From contig NW_006497511.1 in NCBI RefSeq assembly GCF_000471905.2, forward strand, positions 191,382 through 255,381: 64,000 bases of DNA, given 5' to 3'. Numbering within the stretch: the first letter of the stretch is position 1; each line of letters begins with the position of its first letter. This document shows positions 11,148 through 22,759 of this stretch, in pieces. The notes below the pieces were generated by a model, which worked only from the letters and a program-made list of their open reading frames with translations, did not search any database and had not been told where the DNA came from. A program made the translations under genes and the position numbers. The DNA is from Amborella trichopoda (taxonomy: Eukaryota > Streptophyta > Magnoliopsida > Amborellales > Amborellaceae).

Positions 11148-12280
11148 CCAGTCGGTGAAGTTTAGCGTCAGTTGGATTTCTCTCTCTCCTCTTTTGAAAC
11201 TAATCGGTGAAGTCTAGCGTCGGTTAGATTTCTCTCTCTCTTGAAGCCAGTGGGTGAAGTCTAATGCCGGTTGGATCTCTCTCTCTCCTCTTCTGAAGCC
11301 AGTCGACAAAGCCTAGCGTAGCTTGGATTTCTCTCTCCTTTTCTTCTGAAGCCAGTCGACGAAGCCTAGAACTGGTTGGATTTCTCTTTCTCTTTCTCTT
11401 TTGAAGCCAGTCGACGAAGCCTAACGTCAACTGGATTTCTCTCTCTTTTTCTTCTGAAGCTAATTGGTGAAGCCTAGTGCCGGTTGGATTTCTCTCTTTC
11501 CTTCTCTTTTGAAGCCAATCGGTGAAGGCTAGTGTCGGCTGGATTTTCTCTCTCCTCTTGCAATCAGTGAAGCCTAGCACCGGTTGGATTTTTCTATCTC
11601 CTTCTCTTGCAGTCGGTGAAGCGTAGTGCTGGTTGGATGTCTCTTTCTCCTTTTTTGTCGCAGGTGACGAAGCCTAGTGCAGCTCGATCTCTCTCTTGCT
11701 TCTCTTCCATCACAACCGGCACAAGCCTAGCACCTGCTGGGTCTCTCCTTCTCTCTTCTTCTGACACAGTCAATGAAGCTTAGTATTGACTATATTTTCT
11801 CTCTCTTCTTTTGACAGTCGGTGAAGCCTAGCGTCGACTATGTTTTCTCTCTTTTCTTCTGACAGTTGGTGAAGCCTAACGTCGACTGCATTTTCTCTCT
11901 CTTCTTTTGGCATAATCAGTGAAGCCTAACATCGATTGTGTTCTCTCTCTTCTTTTGACAGTCAGTAAAGCCTAACACTGATTGCATTTTCTCTCTCTTC
12001 TTTTGACATAGTCGATGAAGCCTATCGTCAATTGTATTTTCTCTCTGACATAGTCGTAAAGCCTAGTGCCAACTGCATTTTCTCTCTTTGCTCCTCACAG
12101 TCGGTGAAGCTTAGTGCCAATTGCGTTTTCTCCTTCTTCTTCAGGCACAATCGGTGAAGCCTAGCACCAACTGCATCTTCTCTCTCCTCTTCTCTGTATA
12201 ACACAGTTGGTGAAGCCTAGCGCTGACTACATTTTCTCTCGTCCTTCTAACACAGCCAGCAATGCCTAGCACTGACTGCG
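11148..12280 (+). repeat. Tandem hairpin array, 5' LTR of Tat-1
   Basis: About 23 units of ~49 bp. Each unit is an imperfect inverted repeat with an 8-nt loop near AAGCCTAG, followed by a polypyrimidine linker of the TTTCTCTCTCTCCTTCTC type. Clear examples are CTAATCGGTG with CGTCGGTTAG (11200-11227), AGTCAATG with TATTGACT (11768-11791) and CAGTTGGTG with CGTCGACTG (11863-11888). Both arms change together between units, which supports selection or templating on structure. It lies downstream of the TATA box and so in the element's RNA leader. Confidence 0.85.
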
Positions 12281-12743
12281 TCTTCCTTCCCTCTCTCTCT
12301 TTTATTCTCCTTCCTTTCTTACTGTTCTCGTCTTTTGTTCTCTCTCCCGCCTGTTCCCTTCTTCTCTTACTTCACTTCTTATTCTTTCTTCATAACCACC
12401 ATTCTGTTACCCTTTCATTCGACTAAGAAGGATTGAGGGTAGCCTCTCATGATAGTCCTGTCGTCAAGCTGTAATGTTGTTGTGCCAGGATTACTTGGCC
12501 CAGTTTATTGCCATGACAAACTAACCATCGTGCCTAGCTAGTTGGTACTGATAATGATGTTTAGTAGTAATCTTGTGAGTCGATCTTAGTTATCGAGCCC
12601 GTTTTACTAGCACGTCAAGCCAATTATTCATCAGCTTAGTTATCGCTTTGATCCTCTCGCTCAGTCAAATTCTTCTCTGCCCCGTCTTTATTCTCTTATT
12701 TTTCTTTTTGAATGCACATGCTTGTGTACGTTCATCAAAGAGG

Positions 12744-13386
12744 NNNNNNNNNNNNNNNNNNNNNNNNNNNNNNNNNNNNNNNNNNNNNNNNNNNNNNNNN
12801 NNNNNNNNNNNNNNNNNNNNNNNNNNNNNNNNNNNNNNNNNNNNNNNNNNNNNNNNNNNNNNNNNNNNNNNNNNNNNNNNNNNNNNNNNNNNNNNNNNNN
12901 NNNNNNNNNNNNNNNNNNNNNNNNNNNNNNNNNNNNNNNNNNNNNNNNNNNNNNNNNNNNNNNNNNNNNNNNNNNNNNNNNNNNNNNNNNNNNNNNNNNN
13001 NNNNNNNNNNNNNNNNNNNNNNNNNNNNNNNNNNNNNNNNNNNNNNNNNNNNNNNNNNNNNNNNNNNNNNNNNNNNNNNNNNNNNNNNNNNNNNNNNNNN
13101 NNNNNNNNNNNNNNNNNNNNNNNNNNNNNNNNNNNNNNNNNNNNNNNNNNNNNNNNNNNNNNNNNNNNNNNNNNNNNNNNNNNNNNNNNNNNNNNNNNNN
13201 NNNNNNNNNNNNNNNNNNNNNNNNNNNNNNNNNNNNNNNNNNNNNNNNNNNNNNNNNNNNNNNNNNNNNNNNNNNNNNNNNNNNNNNNNNNNNNNNNNNN
13301 NNNNNNNNNNNNNNNNNNNNNNNNNNNNNNNNNNNNNNNNNNNNNNNNNNNNNNNNNNNNNNNNNNNNNNNNNNNNNNNNNNNNNN
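12744..13386. other. Assembly gap, 643 N
   Basis: Undetermined bases inside the 5' LTR. The matching stretch of the element C 3' LTR (about 36345-36415) is only about 70 bp, so the gap is probably over-sized or hides an extra insertion. Open frames through it are artefacts. Confidence 0.95.
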
Positions 13387-13672
13387 CAAAAAACAAGAAG
13401 AATACAAGCTAAGGGAGGTGATTCCGACCCAGTTTTATTACTGGGGAGCATTCTTCATGATTTAAGAGGGTGCCCACGCGAGCCAGCTCGAGTAAGTCCC
13501 GAACCCTCATTAAATTCCTCTCTCACCGGTTGGTAACGCTTGCCTCCGTTCTCGAATGAGGTTCCTGAGAGAGCGATCTCAAAAACATCCCGGGTCTTCC
13601 CTTGAGACCCGAGACGCGTGTCGTCTGATCCCCAAAAGGATCCGGAGGGCGAGATCGAGGCACCTAACCAGC

Positions 13673-13690
13673 ATGACGACTCCATTGGGA
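13673..13690 (+). other. Primer binding site of Tat-1
   Basis: ATGACGACTCCATTGGGA, two bases after the LTR end. It resembles the TGGCGACTCC...GGGGA type of Tat/Ogre elements. The matching site in element C reads TTGGAAACTTCAATGGGGAC; both are degraded versions of one ancestral PBS. Confidence 0.75.
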
Positions 13691-14020
13691 CTTACTACCC
13701 CTTAGTCGGATCGTTTTTTTTTGGCTAGTTTCTTCTTTTATTATCTGCTTTCATTATCTTTTCACATTTTATTTTTGGCTTGTAGGTTCTAGAACCCATT
13801 TATCTGGATCAGGGATTTTCTTATCCTCGCATTCGAGAGCGTCCCTAGAGAACAAGTTCCTTCGACTTCGTTCCCAACCATCCTCTTAAGCAAAGACCCC
13901 TTGTTTAGCTCCCCGGTCTTAACCTGGACCGGTGTGAGGTGGGACTTAAAGATCCCTCGCTCTAGTGGAAATTCCACCAAGGCACCCTGCATCGACAATA
14001 CTTCTGTTGCCCCATAGAAC

Positions 14021-14482
14021 ATGCACCCAGCCATCAGCAAGTCACTTGCAGGTCGTGTTCCTGAGGTACGTCAGAAGGCTGCCCAGTCCCTTTCTGCGAA
14101 AGGAAAACAAGCTGCCACTGCTTCTGTGGGTCACCATAAGGCTACCCCCCACATTTCTTCACCATTGATCTATGTCCCTAGAGGCTCAACACATCGAGGA
14201 GGAAACCCCACGGTCTCCACCCCTCACACACTCCACAAGGCTCGTGGGTTACCCACTCGAGTCACACCTCGGGGCAACCCTTCTGTTATCTTGAGTCCGT
14301 GTCCAAGATCGAACCTTCAAAGGCCAGGTCCTGTGCACGCTACTCATATGCATCCCACCGCTCGGGGCAACGCCATTGTTATGCCAACCCGAGTACATAG
14401 GAGACGACCCCCTCTTGCACACACAAGCACACATTGTAAGGGGAAGGCCTACACCTGTTCTCTTACAGACACTGGCTCGTAG
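14021..14482 (+). pseudogene. Leader ORF of Tat-1, function unknown
   Basis: A 153-codon frame between PBS and gag, rich in His, Pro, Ser, Thr and Arg, without a recognisable domain. It is homologous to 52577-52990 of element C: both share HPAI.KSL, a VPEVR.KAAQSLS stretch, and an SxPHT.HKA segment. Similarity at both DNA and protein level shows a common leader. It may correspond to the extra 5' ORF of Ogre-type elements, but no function can be assigned. Confidence 0.5.
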
Positions 14483-14933
14483 TTCTTGGCCTCCTAAGGC
14501 CAGATCACTTACATGAGCCCGAGCTGACCCCCAGGTCTCCCGTAATCCTTCTTCAAGGGACGCACACGCGTCGCCATCACATACATCCTCTCGCCCTAGA
14601 CTCGGGCCTTCGCATGACTCAATCCTACTCCGGCCCACTCCTCCTTCATCGAGTAGGCACCTTTAGCCTTGGCACTCGAAGGTTTTCCCCAAGAGTACCA
14701 TCCTAAAGCTCTAGAGCTCATAAGAGACCACGGGGCATTGACCTGATGGAAGATCGAGTCCTTCATCCTCCCCGACCCAAGATGACTCTAGTTCCTGGCC
14801 CTCATCCATTATCGCACCTGATGGAGACAGCTCTCTCATGTGCTAGAAGAGCTGGCCACCCTCGACCTAGATCGTAGTTTTGGTGCGAGGTCCTTTAAAA
14901 CCTTAGGCTAAATGCGATAGAGGTCTTCAAATT

Positions 14934-15179
14934 TTGACTAGGGAGGTGACCAAGGTAGTCAAAACAACGAATTCTGATGACCCTCTTCACCTGAATCCCT
15001 TCTACCCCCTTCAGACGATGGAGCCTGAAGAAGAGCTCCATGAGCCGGTGTTGTTGTTGCTGTCACAAAAGAAGACCCAGCCCCTCAGCAGCCACGGTCC
15101 CAAGACCGTCGAGAATCGGTCCAAACGTGATCAGCATACAAGAGTCGAGTTTAGTCAGGGCATGCTGGCCCCCTACTGA
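14934..15179 (+). pseudogene. Leader/Gag N-terminal segment of Tat-1
   Basis: 81 codons with NSDDPLHLN and a KPEEELHE-like acidic stretch, shared with 51623-51868 of element C. It lies just before the gag start. It could be the gag N-terminus or a separate small frame; the two copies differ by frameshifts in the second half. Confidence 0.5.
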
Positions 15180-15301
15180 CTGACCTACCACGTACGACCC
15201 GTCAAGTTCGCAAGCCCTCAGTTGCCACTAACGTTGACCTCCATAGAGAAACGGTCAGTGTAATGGTTATAAGTGAGCCTGGTGATGCATAGGAAGGGCG
15301 C

Positions 15302-16512
15302 ATGCACAAGTTTGAGGATATGATGCATGTGATGACGGAAAAGATCGATCGTATCGATGCCGCACGCCAATCGGCTAACCAGGAGGTCAATTCCCATCAC
15401 ATTGATGGTGCACCTCCACGGCAACCCCCTCCTTTTACGTCACTAGACAATTCTGTCCCTCATCCCATCTCTCAGACAGACATTGACACTATGGTCACCC
15501 ATAGCCTAAAGAATAAACAAATCTCGGGCATACAGGGTGCGACGCCTTATCAAAGGCCATACCCCTCATATATTGATCAGGTCCCGTTTCCCTCAGATTA
15601 TAAGAAAGGCAAGTTTCCTCTATTCAAAGGAACCACGTCCCCGAACCAGCATATTGGCTACTTCCAGGCAGCATGTCGAGAAACAGCGGCAAATGGGAGA
15701 CTTCTTCTCCGACAGTTTGTTGAGACCCTCGATGGCCCAGCATTTCAATGGTATGTCAAACTTCCTCCAAACTCAGTGCATACATGGGTGGAGATGGAGA
15801 AACTATTCTATCAACGCTTCTATGAGGTCGAGGGAGAGGTTCAAACCATTGAACTTCTCACCTTGACTCAAGACCCCGATGAGACCGTGGATCAGTTCAT
15901 ATCAAGATGGAGAAATTTGGCTTCCCATCATCCTAATCCTATGCTTGAGAAGGAAGCAGTCCAAACTTGCATGCGGAACATGTGACCTAAGATCGCTCTA
16001 AATGTCGAGGCCTCTAATCCGACCTCAATGTCAGAGTGATCTCTAAATTAGTTCGCATAGAAAGTTTATCACACCACCATGGTGGGACATGACAACCATC
16101 TACAAGCCTAGCAAACAACTAGGGCAACAGTAACTCTCGAAATAACACACGGAGCATCCAACAGAAAGGGGTAATCAGTGTAGCCGTCATGGTCATTGAT
16201 TCAAAGAAGGCCCCTTCTCAGACTTTGGACTTCTCTAAAGGGGTAAGTACCGCAAAGGTAACACCCTTGGCTGGCAAGCAACAACAGTCGTACAATTGGG
16301 TACCCCCACCAGCCAACCCTAATCGGGGTGATTATTTCACCAGGCATGGGAACAAGGTCTATCCCTTCGAGAAGGAATGGGTCCCTGCCTTGTTCCGGTT
16401 ATTATTAGAATATAATATGATCCAGTATACAGAAGCCAAGTCTCCCGAGAACCTAGCCTTGACACTTGGGCGAATTATTGTGCCTACCATCGGAGGATCA
16501 ATCATTCCATAG
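15302..16512 (+). pseudogene. Tat-type Gag of Tat-1
   Basis: The open piece 15302-15985 holds a full retrotransposon gag domain: KFPLFKGTTSP near residue 105, RLLLRQFVETLDGPAFQWY, an EMEKLFYQRFYEVE helix and DETVDQFISRWRNLA. A stop follows at 15983, then a stretch with stops, then an open piece (16189-16512) with the Gag linker, a QQQSYNWVPPP motif and FEKEWVPALFRLLLE. Gag would form the virus-like particle. A zinc-knuckle-like CAYHRRINH follows at about 16480, but its last Cys has become Tyr. Element C has a better-preserved copy. Confidence 0.9.
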
Positions 16513-17546
16513 ATGACTACTACATGCTGAAAGATATTATCAAGGCCCTGATTCAGAAGGGTCAGATAAAGCTTGAAGACTTAAAGAAGGCCTTTGGGGC
16601 AGTCGAGGCCACCCATGTCATAACCATTTAAGAGGAAGATGAAATGCTTGATATCCTTTACACCTTCTTCATTATAATGATTCAGGAAGGAATAATCACA
16701 CTGTAAAAGGCAAGGCAACCCTGTCGCCTTGTTAAGGGCACTGAAGATCGTTGGTGACCGTACCATCAGATAAGAGGCCATTACCTGTTGAAATGCACAA
16801 GCTTCCTTGTTATATTTGCAAAGAAAATGTGGGAGTGTCAGGAGTTTTAAAATCTCCCCGTAAGTGATCCTCAAGTCTTTTCACTATCGGGGCAAGAATA
16901 ACTCACAAAGTAGGACCTTTCTATCAATGATTCGAACTCCGCCGAATCCTCGACTTCCCAGCCATGGATAGTCTACCAAGGCCGAAGCAGACTCAAGTCC
17001 TTAAGGCGAGAAGTAGTTCGCCAAGCTAGAGCTGTTTGCAAGCCCAACGAGACGAATCAAACATCACCTCAAAAAACCAGAAAGAGACAGCCACCAAGGG
17101 CTACTTGCCGAAGAAACAAGACCGCTCAACCCACAGTTGAGCAGGAACTTCTCGGGCCCCTTCCCCCACTGCTAACTTTAATGAACTTCATTCCTGGCAT
17201 GATCCTTCTTCCTTCTTCATCTTGTCAAGTAGACATTCCCATGCCATCTCCCACTTAGCACACGTCCAATGAGGGTGATGACGATAAAATAATTCCCCAA
17301 CGATCTACGTAAGGGAAAGACCTAAAAGACCCCCTACATTCGTCCAACCCTGGTGATGATGTAAGAGGCTACCCAAATCGGTATGATGAGGGGAACGTCC
17401 TTAAAAGTCCCCTACCTTCTAACTCTTCTCCTTCTTCTTCTCCTGCTTCTCATTCGCCCTCTTCCACACTCCCTACAGGTACAACCTTGATATGCTTGGA
17501 CTTCGAAGCTCTCAATCGAGAATTCGAAGAAATCAATATAAATAGG
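16513..17546 (+). pseudogene. Decayed Gag C-terminal and Gag-Pro linker
   Basis: No long open frame, but the DNA aligns with 49260-50280 of element C on the opposite strand. Legible pieces include LKKAFGAVEATH and a second degraded knuckle whose first Cys is lost. The segment ends at the solo LTR insertion. The protease and its upstream linker, present in C at about 47.9-48.8 kb, have been deleted from Tat-1. Confidence 0.65.
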
Positions 17547-18289
17547 TGGTTAGGTGCCTTGATCTCGCCCACCGGATCCCTGGGGGATCGGGCGACTCGT
17601 GTCTCACGTTTTAGGGAAGACTCGTGGCATTCGTGGGATCACTCTCTCGGGAACCTTGTCCGAAAATGGGGGCAGGTGTTACCAGCCAGTGAGAGAGGAA
17701 TTTAAAAGGTGGGTTCGGGACTTACTAGGGCTAACTTGTGTGGGCTCCCTCTTAGATCACAAAGAAAGCCCTCTAGTAATAACACTGATTCGAAATCGCT
17801 TCCCTTGGATCATATTCTTCTTATTTTCTGCTTTTTTGCAATTACAAACATATATGGCAAAGGTTATGAGATAGGTGGGTTAGACCTCACCTTTTTCCTC
17901 TTTGATGAGTGTACACAAGCATGCGCATTGAAGAAGAAGAAAGAAAGATGGGAGGAAAAAAGAATTCAACCAAGCAAGATGATCTGAGAAACAACTAAGT
18001 TAATGGATATTAGGCCTAATGTGGTAGCTAAACGGGCTTGGTAACTAAGACCGGCTCATGGGATCACTACTAGACGTTATTACCGATATTGACCAGCTAG
18101 GCACGATGGTTGGTCTGTCGTGGCGGTAAAGCGGGCCAAGCAAACTTAGCACAACAACATTACTGCTAGACGACAGGACTGCTATGAGATGCTAATCTCA
18201 ATCCCTCTTGATTGAATGAGAGAGCAGTAGAGGAATAGTTAAAGAGAAGAAGGGGATAGACAAAAGGAGAGAGAAGAAGGAAGAGGAGA

Positions 18290-18779
18290 TGCAATTGACG
18301 CTAGACATCGCCGACTGTTTCAGGAGATGGAAGAGAGAGGAAGCAGTTGGCGCTAGCTCTCACCGACTAATAAAAGAAGAGGGAGAAGATCAACCGATGT
18401 TAGGCCTCTTCGACTAGTAGAGAGAGAAAAGACAACCAACGTTAGGCCTCACCGACTGACAGAAGAAGAGAGAGAAGACCAACCGGTGCTAGGCCTCACC
18501 GATTGGTAAAGAGAGAAAAGACAACTGGTGCTAGGCCTCATCGACTGGTAGCAGAAGAGAGAGAAAACCAACTAGTGCTAGGCTTCACCGACTGTCAGAG
18601 AAAGAAAATACAACAGACGTTAGGCCTCATCGATTGATAGAAGAAGAGAGAGAAAACCAACTGATGCTAGGTCTCACCGATTGATAAATGAAGAGAGAGA
18701 AAGCCAACCGACATTAGGTCTCTTTAGTTGACCGAAAAAAAGAAAGAAGGCCAACCGATGCTAGGTCTCGCCAGTTGAG
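18290..18779 (-). repeat. Hairpin array in the solo LTR
   Basis: About ten units of the same hairpin family, read on the minus strand. The unit at 18478-18507 is the cleanest in the window: 11-base arms ACCAACCGGTG and CACCGATTGGT pair fully (one wobble) around the 8-nt loop CTAGGCCT. Confidence 0.85.
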
Positions 18780-18782
18780 AGA

Positions 18783-18896
<114 letters not shown>

Positions 18897-20431
18897 AGAG
18901 AAGAGAGAGAAGAGAGAAGAGAAATAGTTACCTGCCCAAAGGGTACCAACCCTTTTCCTCTCTCTCCTCTCTCTCCCTCTGAGACGTATTCACATGCTCA
19001 AGCAAGGGATCAAAATTTTATTGAATCTTCAAAGAATCCACTCAAGACAGAGAGGTGGTGGGGGGTCTATGTGTTTTATTTACAATGAGGCAGTGCCTGT
19101 TTATATAGAGTTGTGCTCAAACATGGGTGGATTGATCAAAATTAGACCTAATTGCTAAAGATTAAGATTTAATTGAATTAAAATCAATTTTAAAAATGGG
19201 TGAAAAAGGACTATTTTACCCCTGCTTAACAATGTGTGGAATTTCAGAACAGTCCCTGTGGCAGCCTGAGAACTTGTGTGATCTTCCGTGGCTGACCCGG
19301 GGCTGTTTTGATGCCCGTTGGATCGAAAGATTATTGTTTCTTGTAGGGCTCGACATGGCGATTGTTTTGATACCAACTTCGAGCCATGAATCATGTTTTT
19401 GAGTCATGATCACGAGACATGAAATTTATTTGAATCTTGGAAGCTTCGGATCAGTAGTGCGATCTTTCCTTAATGTTTTTATGTGATTTCTTCATCGTAG
19501 CGAACTAAGCATGTTATCACGATCACGTGGCAACAATAGGAACGTGATTTGGAACCCGCATGAAGATTTCACAACTTTTGAGTTTTGACCAAAATCTAGA
19601 CTCCGATGACCAGAATTTTGGTAATTTCATCGGCTTGGTGCATGAAATCTGACCATCCATCATGTACGTGGTTTGGTCTAATGATAGTTTTGAACCTTAC
19701 GCACACAATGGAATTAGTTTTGCGTCGATCCGTTGCATGAGCGTCGTGATTCGATTCATTGAGCGAGGCGTGTCGCTGCTGAATTTTCTGCTATTTCTTC
19801 ACGGATCGGTAATTTCTCTCTAGCTTTTCTCCCTGCTCGGATATCGTCTTGGGGCGTGCCACATATCAAATTGTTCGTCTTGATGAGACAAATAAGCTCA
19901 CCAAATTTGAGAGTGATCCGATTTGGAACGAGTGAGTTATAGGCCCTGAAAGTGACCGCCCGTGACTATAAAAACAGCCACCTTTAATGGTGTTTTGGTG
20001 CAGTGAGGCCATACGGGAATAGTGTGTGACCTCTCTTGTTTCAATGTTTTGCTCATATATTTGTTCTGGAGTGTCTGATCAAGACGAAATCTAGCTCATA
20101 GGGGTTTTTGACCGTGTCGGATCCAATGGAAGTGGTCATACAGTGATTCGAGGCACCAAAAATGTCGCTCCAGTTGTGGGGTCCGTTTCAGGGTGCTAGA
20201 GGCCAATTTTCCAAAAACTATTTCTTTGTGTTCACTGCTTTAGACATGTCTGATCGTGATGAAACTTGACAGGTGGTCTTTTGAAGTGCTGATGACGATC
20301 TTGAGAAATTCTGGGGCCATTCTGAGACTGTAAAGAATTTTCTACTGTTTCGTAGACTTTATTGACCTGCTTCTTACCAGGGACCAAGGTGATGAAAAAT
20401 ACGTTCAAACAACAGGACGCAACAAAAATGA

Positions 20432-21740
20432 TTGAGAAAGATCCTGGCACTAGCAGCAAGAGTCATAATATGGTGCAATTCCCAAGAGGCTTACCATATG
20501 GTGCAATTCTATGAAGCGCTAGTCATTGCGAAGCAAGCACTGCACACATCTACACAAGGACTGTGTGATTCATTCGAGGACACTTCATGCCCAACCTTTG
20601 TGGAACCCGAAAACAAGCTCGTGCAGCTTGATTGGCTTCCCATGTTTGAGGTTGACCCTTCTATCCCTCGATTCAAGAAAGGGGTAGAAATCATGACGTA
20701 CTTTAGAACCCTATTGAAAGTAGAGATGTCAGAGTCATGGGTCTCTGCGCTTGAGGTTGATGAAAAGACCTCTGAAAATAGTGATGAAGAGTTGCAAGTG
20801 GCCCCAGAAGAATGGGAAGGAGGTGGTCAGGCCACAGTTGATGAACTCGAAGAAATAAGTCTTGGAGACGAAGCAGATCCCAGACCCACTTTCATTTCAA
20901 CAAATATGTCTCTAGAAGAGAAATATGACTTCACTACTTTCTTGCGAGCAAACCGTGATGTCTTTGCTTACCATTATCATGAGATGCTCAACTTAGACCC
21001 TCAAGTAGCTGTTCACCATCTTGGCATCGATTCGACTATCAAACCCGTCAAACAGAAATCAAGAAGGTTCAGGCTTGACCTGGAGATGAAGATAAACGCC
21101 GAGGTGACCAAACTCAAACAAGCAGGCTTTATTCGTGAAGTCAAGTACCCGAAATGGCTAGCAAATGTTGTTTTAGTAAATAAGAAAAATGGTTAAATTA
21201 GGGTTTGTATTGACTTTCGAGACCTCAATACTGCCTGTCCCAAAGATGAATTCCCGTTGCCATTCTCCAAGATGCTCGTCAACTCAACGGCTCACTGTCA
21301 AATATTTTCCTTCATAGACGGTTACTCTGGGTATAACCAGATAAGGATGGTGCCTGAAGATGAAGAAGCCACTGCGTTCTTAACTCCGAAAGGGGTCTTA
21401 TGTTACATGATGATCCCTTTTGGATTAAAGAACGTTAGTGCCACATACCAGAGAGCAATGACGATTATCTTCAAAGACATGATGCACAAAGAAGTGGAAT
21501 GCTATGTAGACGATTTGGTGGTAAAATTTGAAGAGGCGGATTGCTCACATGAGAAACCTTGAAAAGATATTCGAGCATTTGTGTCTTCATCAACTTAAAA
21601 TGAATCCACTAAAATGTGCTTTCGGCGTGTGCTCCGAAAAGTTCCTGGGGTTCATCGTCAGACATCGAGGGCTTGAAGTTGAGCCAGTCAAGATGAAGGC
21701 AATCTTGAAAATTTCGTCACTGACTACATTTTGAGAACTG
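20432..21740 (+). pseudogene. Tat-type reverse transcriptase of Tat-1
   Basis: The first piece (20432-21196) is the acidic pre-RT region followed by the RT N-terminus (IKPVKQKSRRF, EVTKLKQAGFIREV, WLANVVLVNKKNG). An in-frame TAA at 21194-21196 stands where relatives have Gln. The frame then continues with CIDFRDLNTACPKD, the first catalytic Asp in FSFIDGYSGYNQI, and the YVDDLVVK active site at 21503-21526. A frameshift near 21535 moves the rest (thumb, LKMNPLKCAFGV, KFLGFIV) to another frame. The catalytic residues are present, but the protein is broken. Confidence 0.92.
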
Positions 21741-22214
21741 CGCTCCCTCCAAGGGCAACTGGCATGCATTTGTAGGTTCATCTCGAACCTCTTAGGTCGC
21801 TGTAAACCCTTTACACACCTGCCAAAGAAAGATACCCCATTCATCTGCGATGAAGCATGTCAGGCAGCCCTTGACGACATCAAGCATTATTTACTCAACC
21901 CTGCAGTACTCTCTACACCAGTATTGGGAAAACCCCTCATTCTATATGTGACTGCTTTAGACAAGTCACTCGGAGCATTGTTGGCACAAAACAATGAAGA
22001 GGGAAAAAAAACTGCGTTATATTACCTCAGCCGTAGGATGCAAGGGACCGAGAAGAATTATCCCCCTACTGAGAAGATGTGCTTGGCCTTGATCTTCATA
22101 ATACAAAAACTCCTCCATTACTTTCTTGGTCATGAAGTTAAACTTATATCAAAAATTGATCCTGTAAAGTTTCTCATGACACTCCCATGCTTGTCGGGAT
22201 GCCTTGCTAAGTAA
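21741..22214 (+). pseudogene. RNase H domain of Tat-1 pol
   Basis: Follows RT in the same frame as the RT C-terminal part, after a stop at 21732-21734. Legible landmarks are KPLILYVTALDKSLGALLAQ, the YYLSRRM motif, NYPPTEKMCLALI, and HYFLGHEVKLISK followed by DPVKFLM. This is the gypsy RNase H that degrades the RNA strand during reverse transcription. A stop after SGCLAK (22212-22214) separates it from the next domain. Confidence 0.88.
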
Positions 22215-22660
22215 GCATTATTGTTGATGGAGTTCGACATCATGATTGTCCCACAGAAGGCCATCAAGGGCGAAACCTTCGTTGACTTTCTTGCAGCACA
22301 CCCCGTGCCGGTGGAATCTCCGTTATCGAGCGACCTCCCCAATGAAGGAGTATTTTGTACTGAGCTTCCTCATGCTTGGCAATTGTACTGTGACGAAGCC
22401 TTACAATCAGACCGAGGAGGCACCAAAGTAGTCTTCTTAACCCTAAAAGGAGGAATATTTCCACTTTCTTTCTCCTTCGCCCAAGCCAATTCTCATAATG
22501 AGGCAGAATATCAGGCCCTTATAATTGGGCTAGATATATCCTTCGACCTAGATTTGGGGCAGCTCAAGATCTATGGTGACTCTGAGTTGGTTATCCGGTA
22601 ACTCAAAGGGATCTATGATGTAAGGAAAGACACTCTCAAGCCTTATCACGATACTGCAAA
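22215..22660 (+). pseudogene. Archaic-type second RNase H of Tat-1 pol
   Basis: A second RNase H-like domain after the ordinary one. The frame carries the connecting KAIKGETFVDFLAAHP motif, then LYCDEA (usually LYFDGA), NSHNEAEYQALIIGL and YGDSELVI, holding the catalytic Asp-Glu-Asp positions. This duplicated RNase H is a hallmark of the plant Tat lineage. A TAA at about 22599 replaces the Gln expected after VIR. The Gly-to-Glu change after the first Asp is unusual. Confidence 0.88.
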
Positions 22661-22759
22661 ATCATATATGGCTTAGTTTGAAGACGTATCCCTGAGTCAC
22701 ATTCCGAGGAGGCCAAACTTGTAGGTTGATTCACTTGCGAAACTCAGTGCTACAATTTA

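Larger units (their letters stand above)
9599..13670 (+). repeat. 5' LTR of Tat-1
   Basis: Starts TGTTTGAATG and ends GAGGCACCTAACCA, two bases before the PBS. Length is 4072 bp including 643 undetermined bases. Order: U3 with two inverted repeats (9956-9981 and 10095-10111), TATA box, AATAAA, CT-rich leader, hairpin array, gap, conserved 3' end. It interrupts the LTR of element A. Confidence 0.9.

Noticed and set aside
12648..13536. Long open frames of 238-274 codons on both strands
   Set aside because: They consist almost entirely of undetermined residues read through the N gap.
18290..18779. Regularly spaced short palindromic repeats, CRISPR-like in appearance
   Set aside because: The genome is a plant, units are adjacent with low-complexity linkers rather than unique spacers, and no cas gene exists. 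They are retrotransposon tandem repeats.
20509..20694. Minus-strand ORF inside pol
   Set aside because: Shadow of the pre-RT frame.
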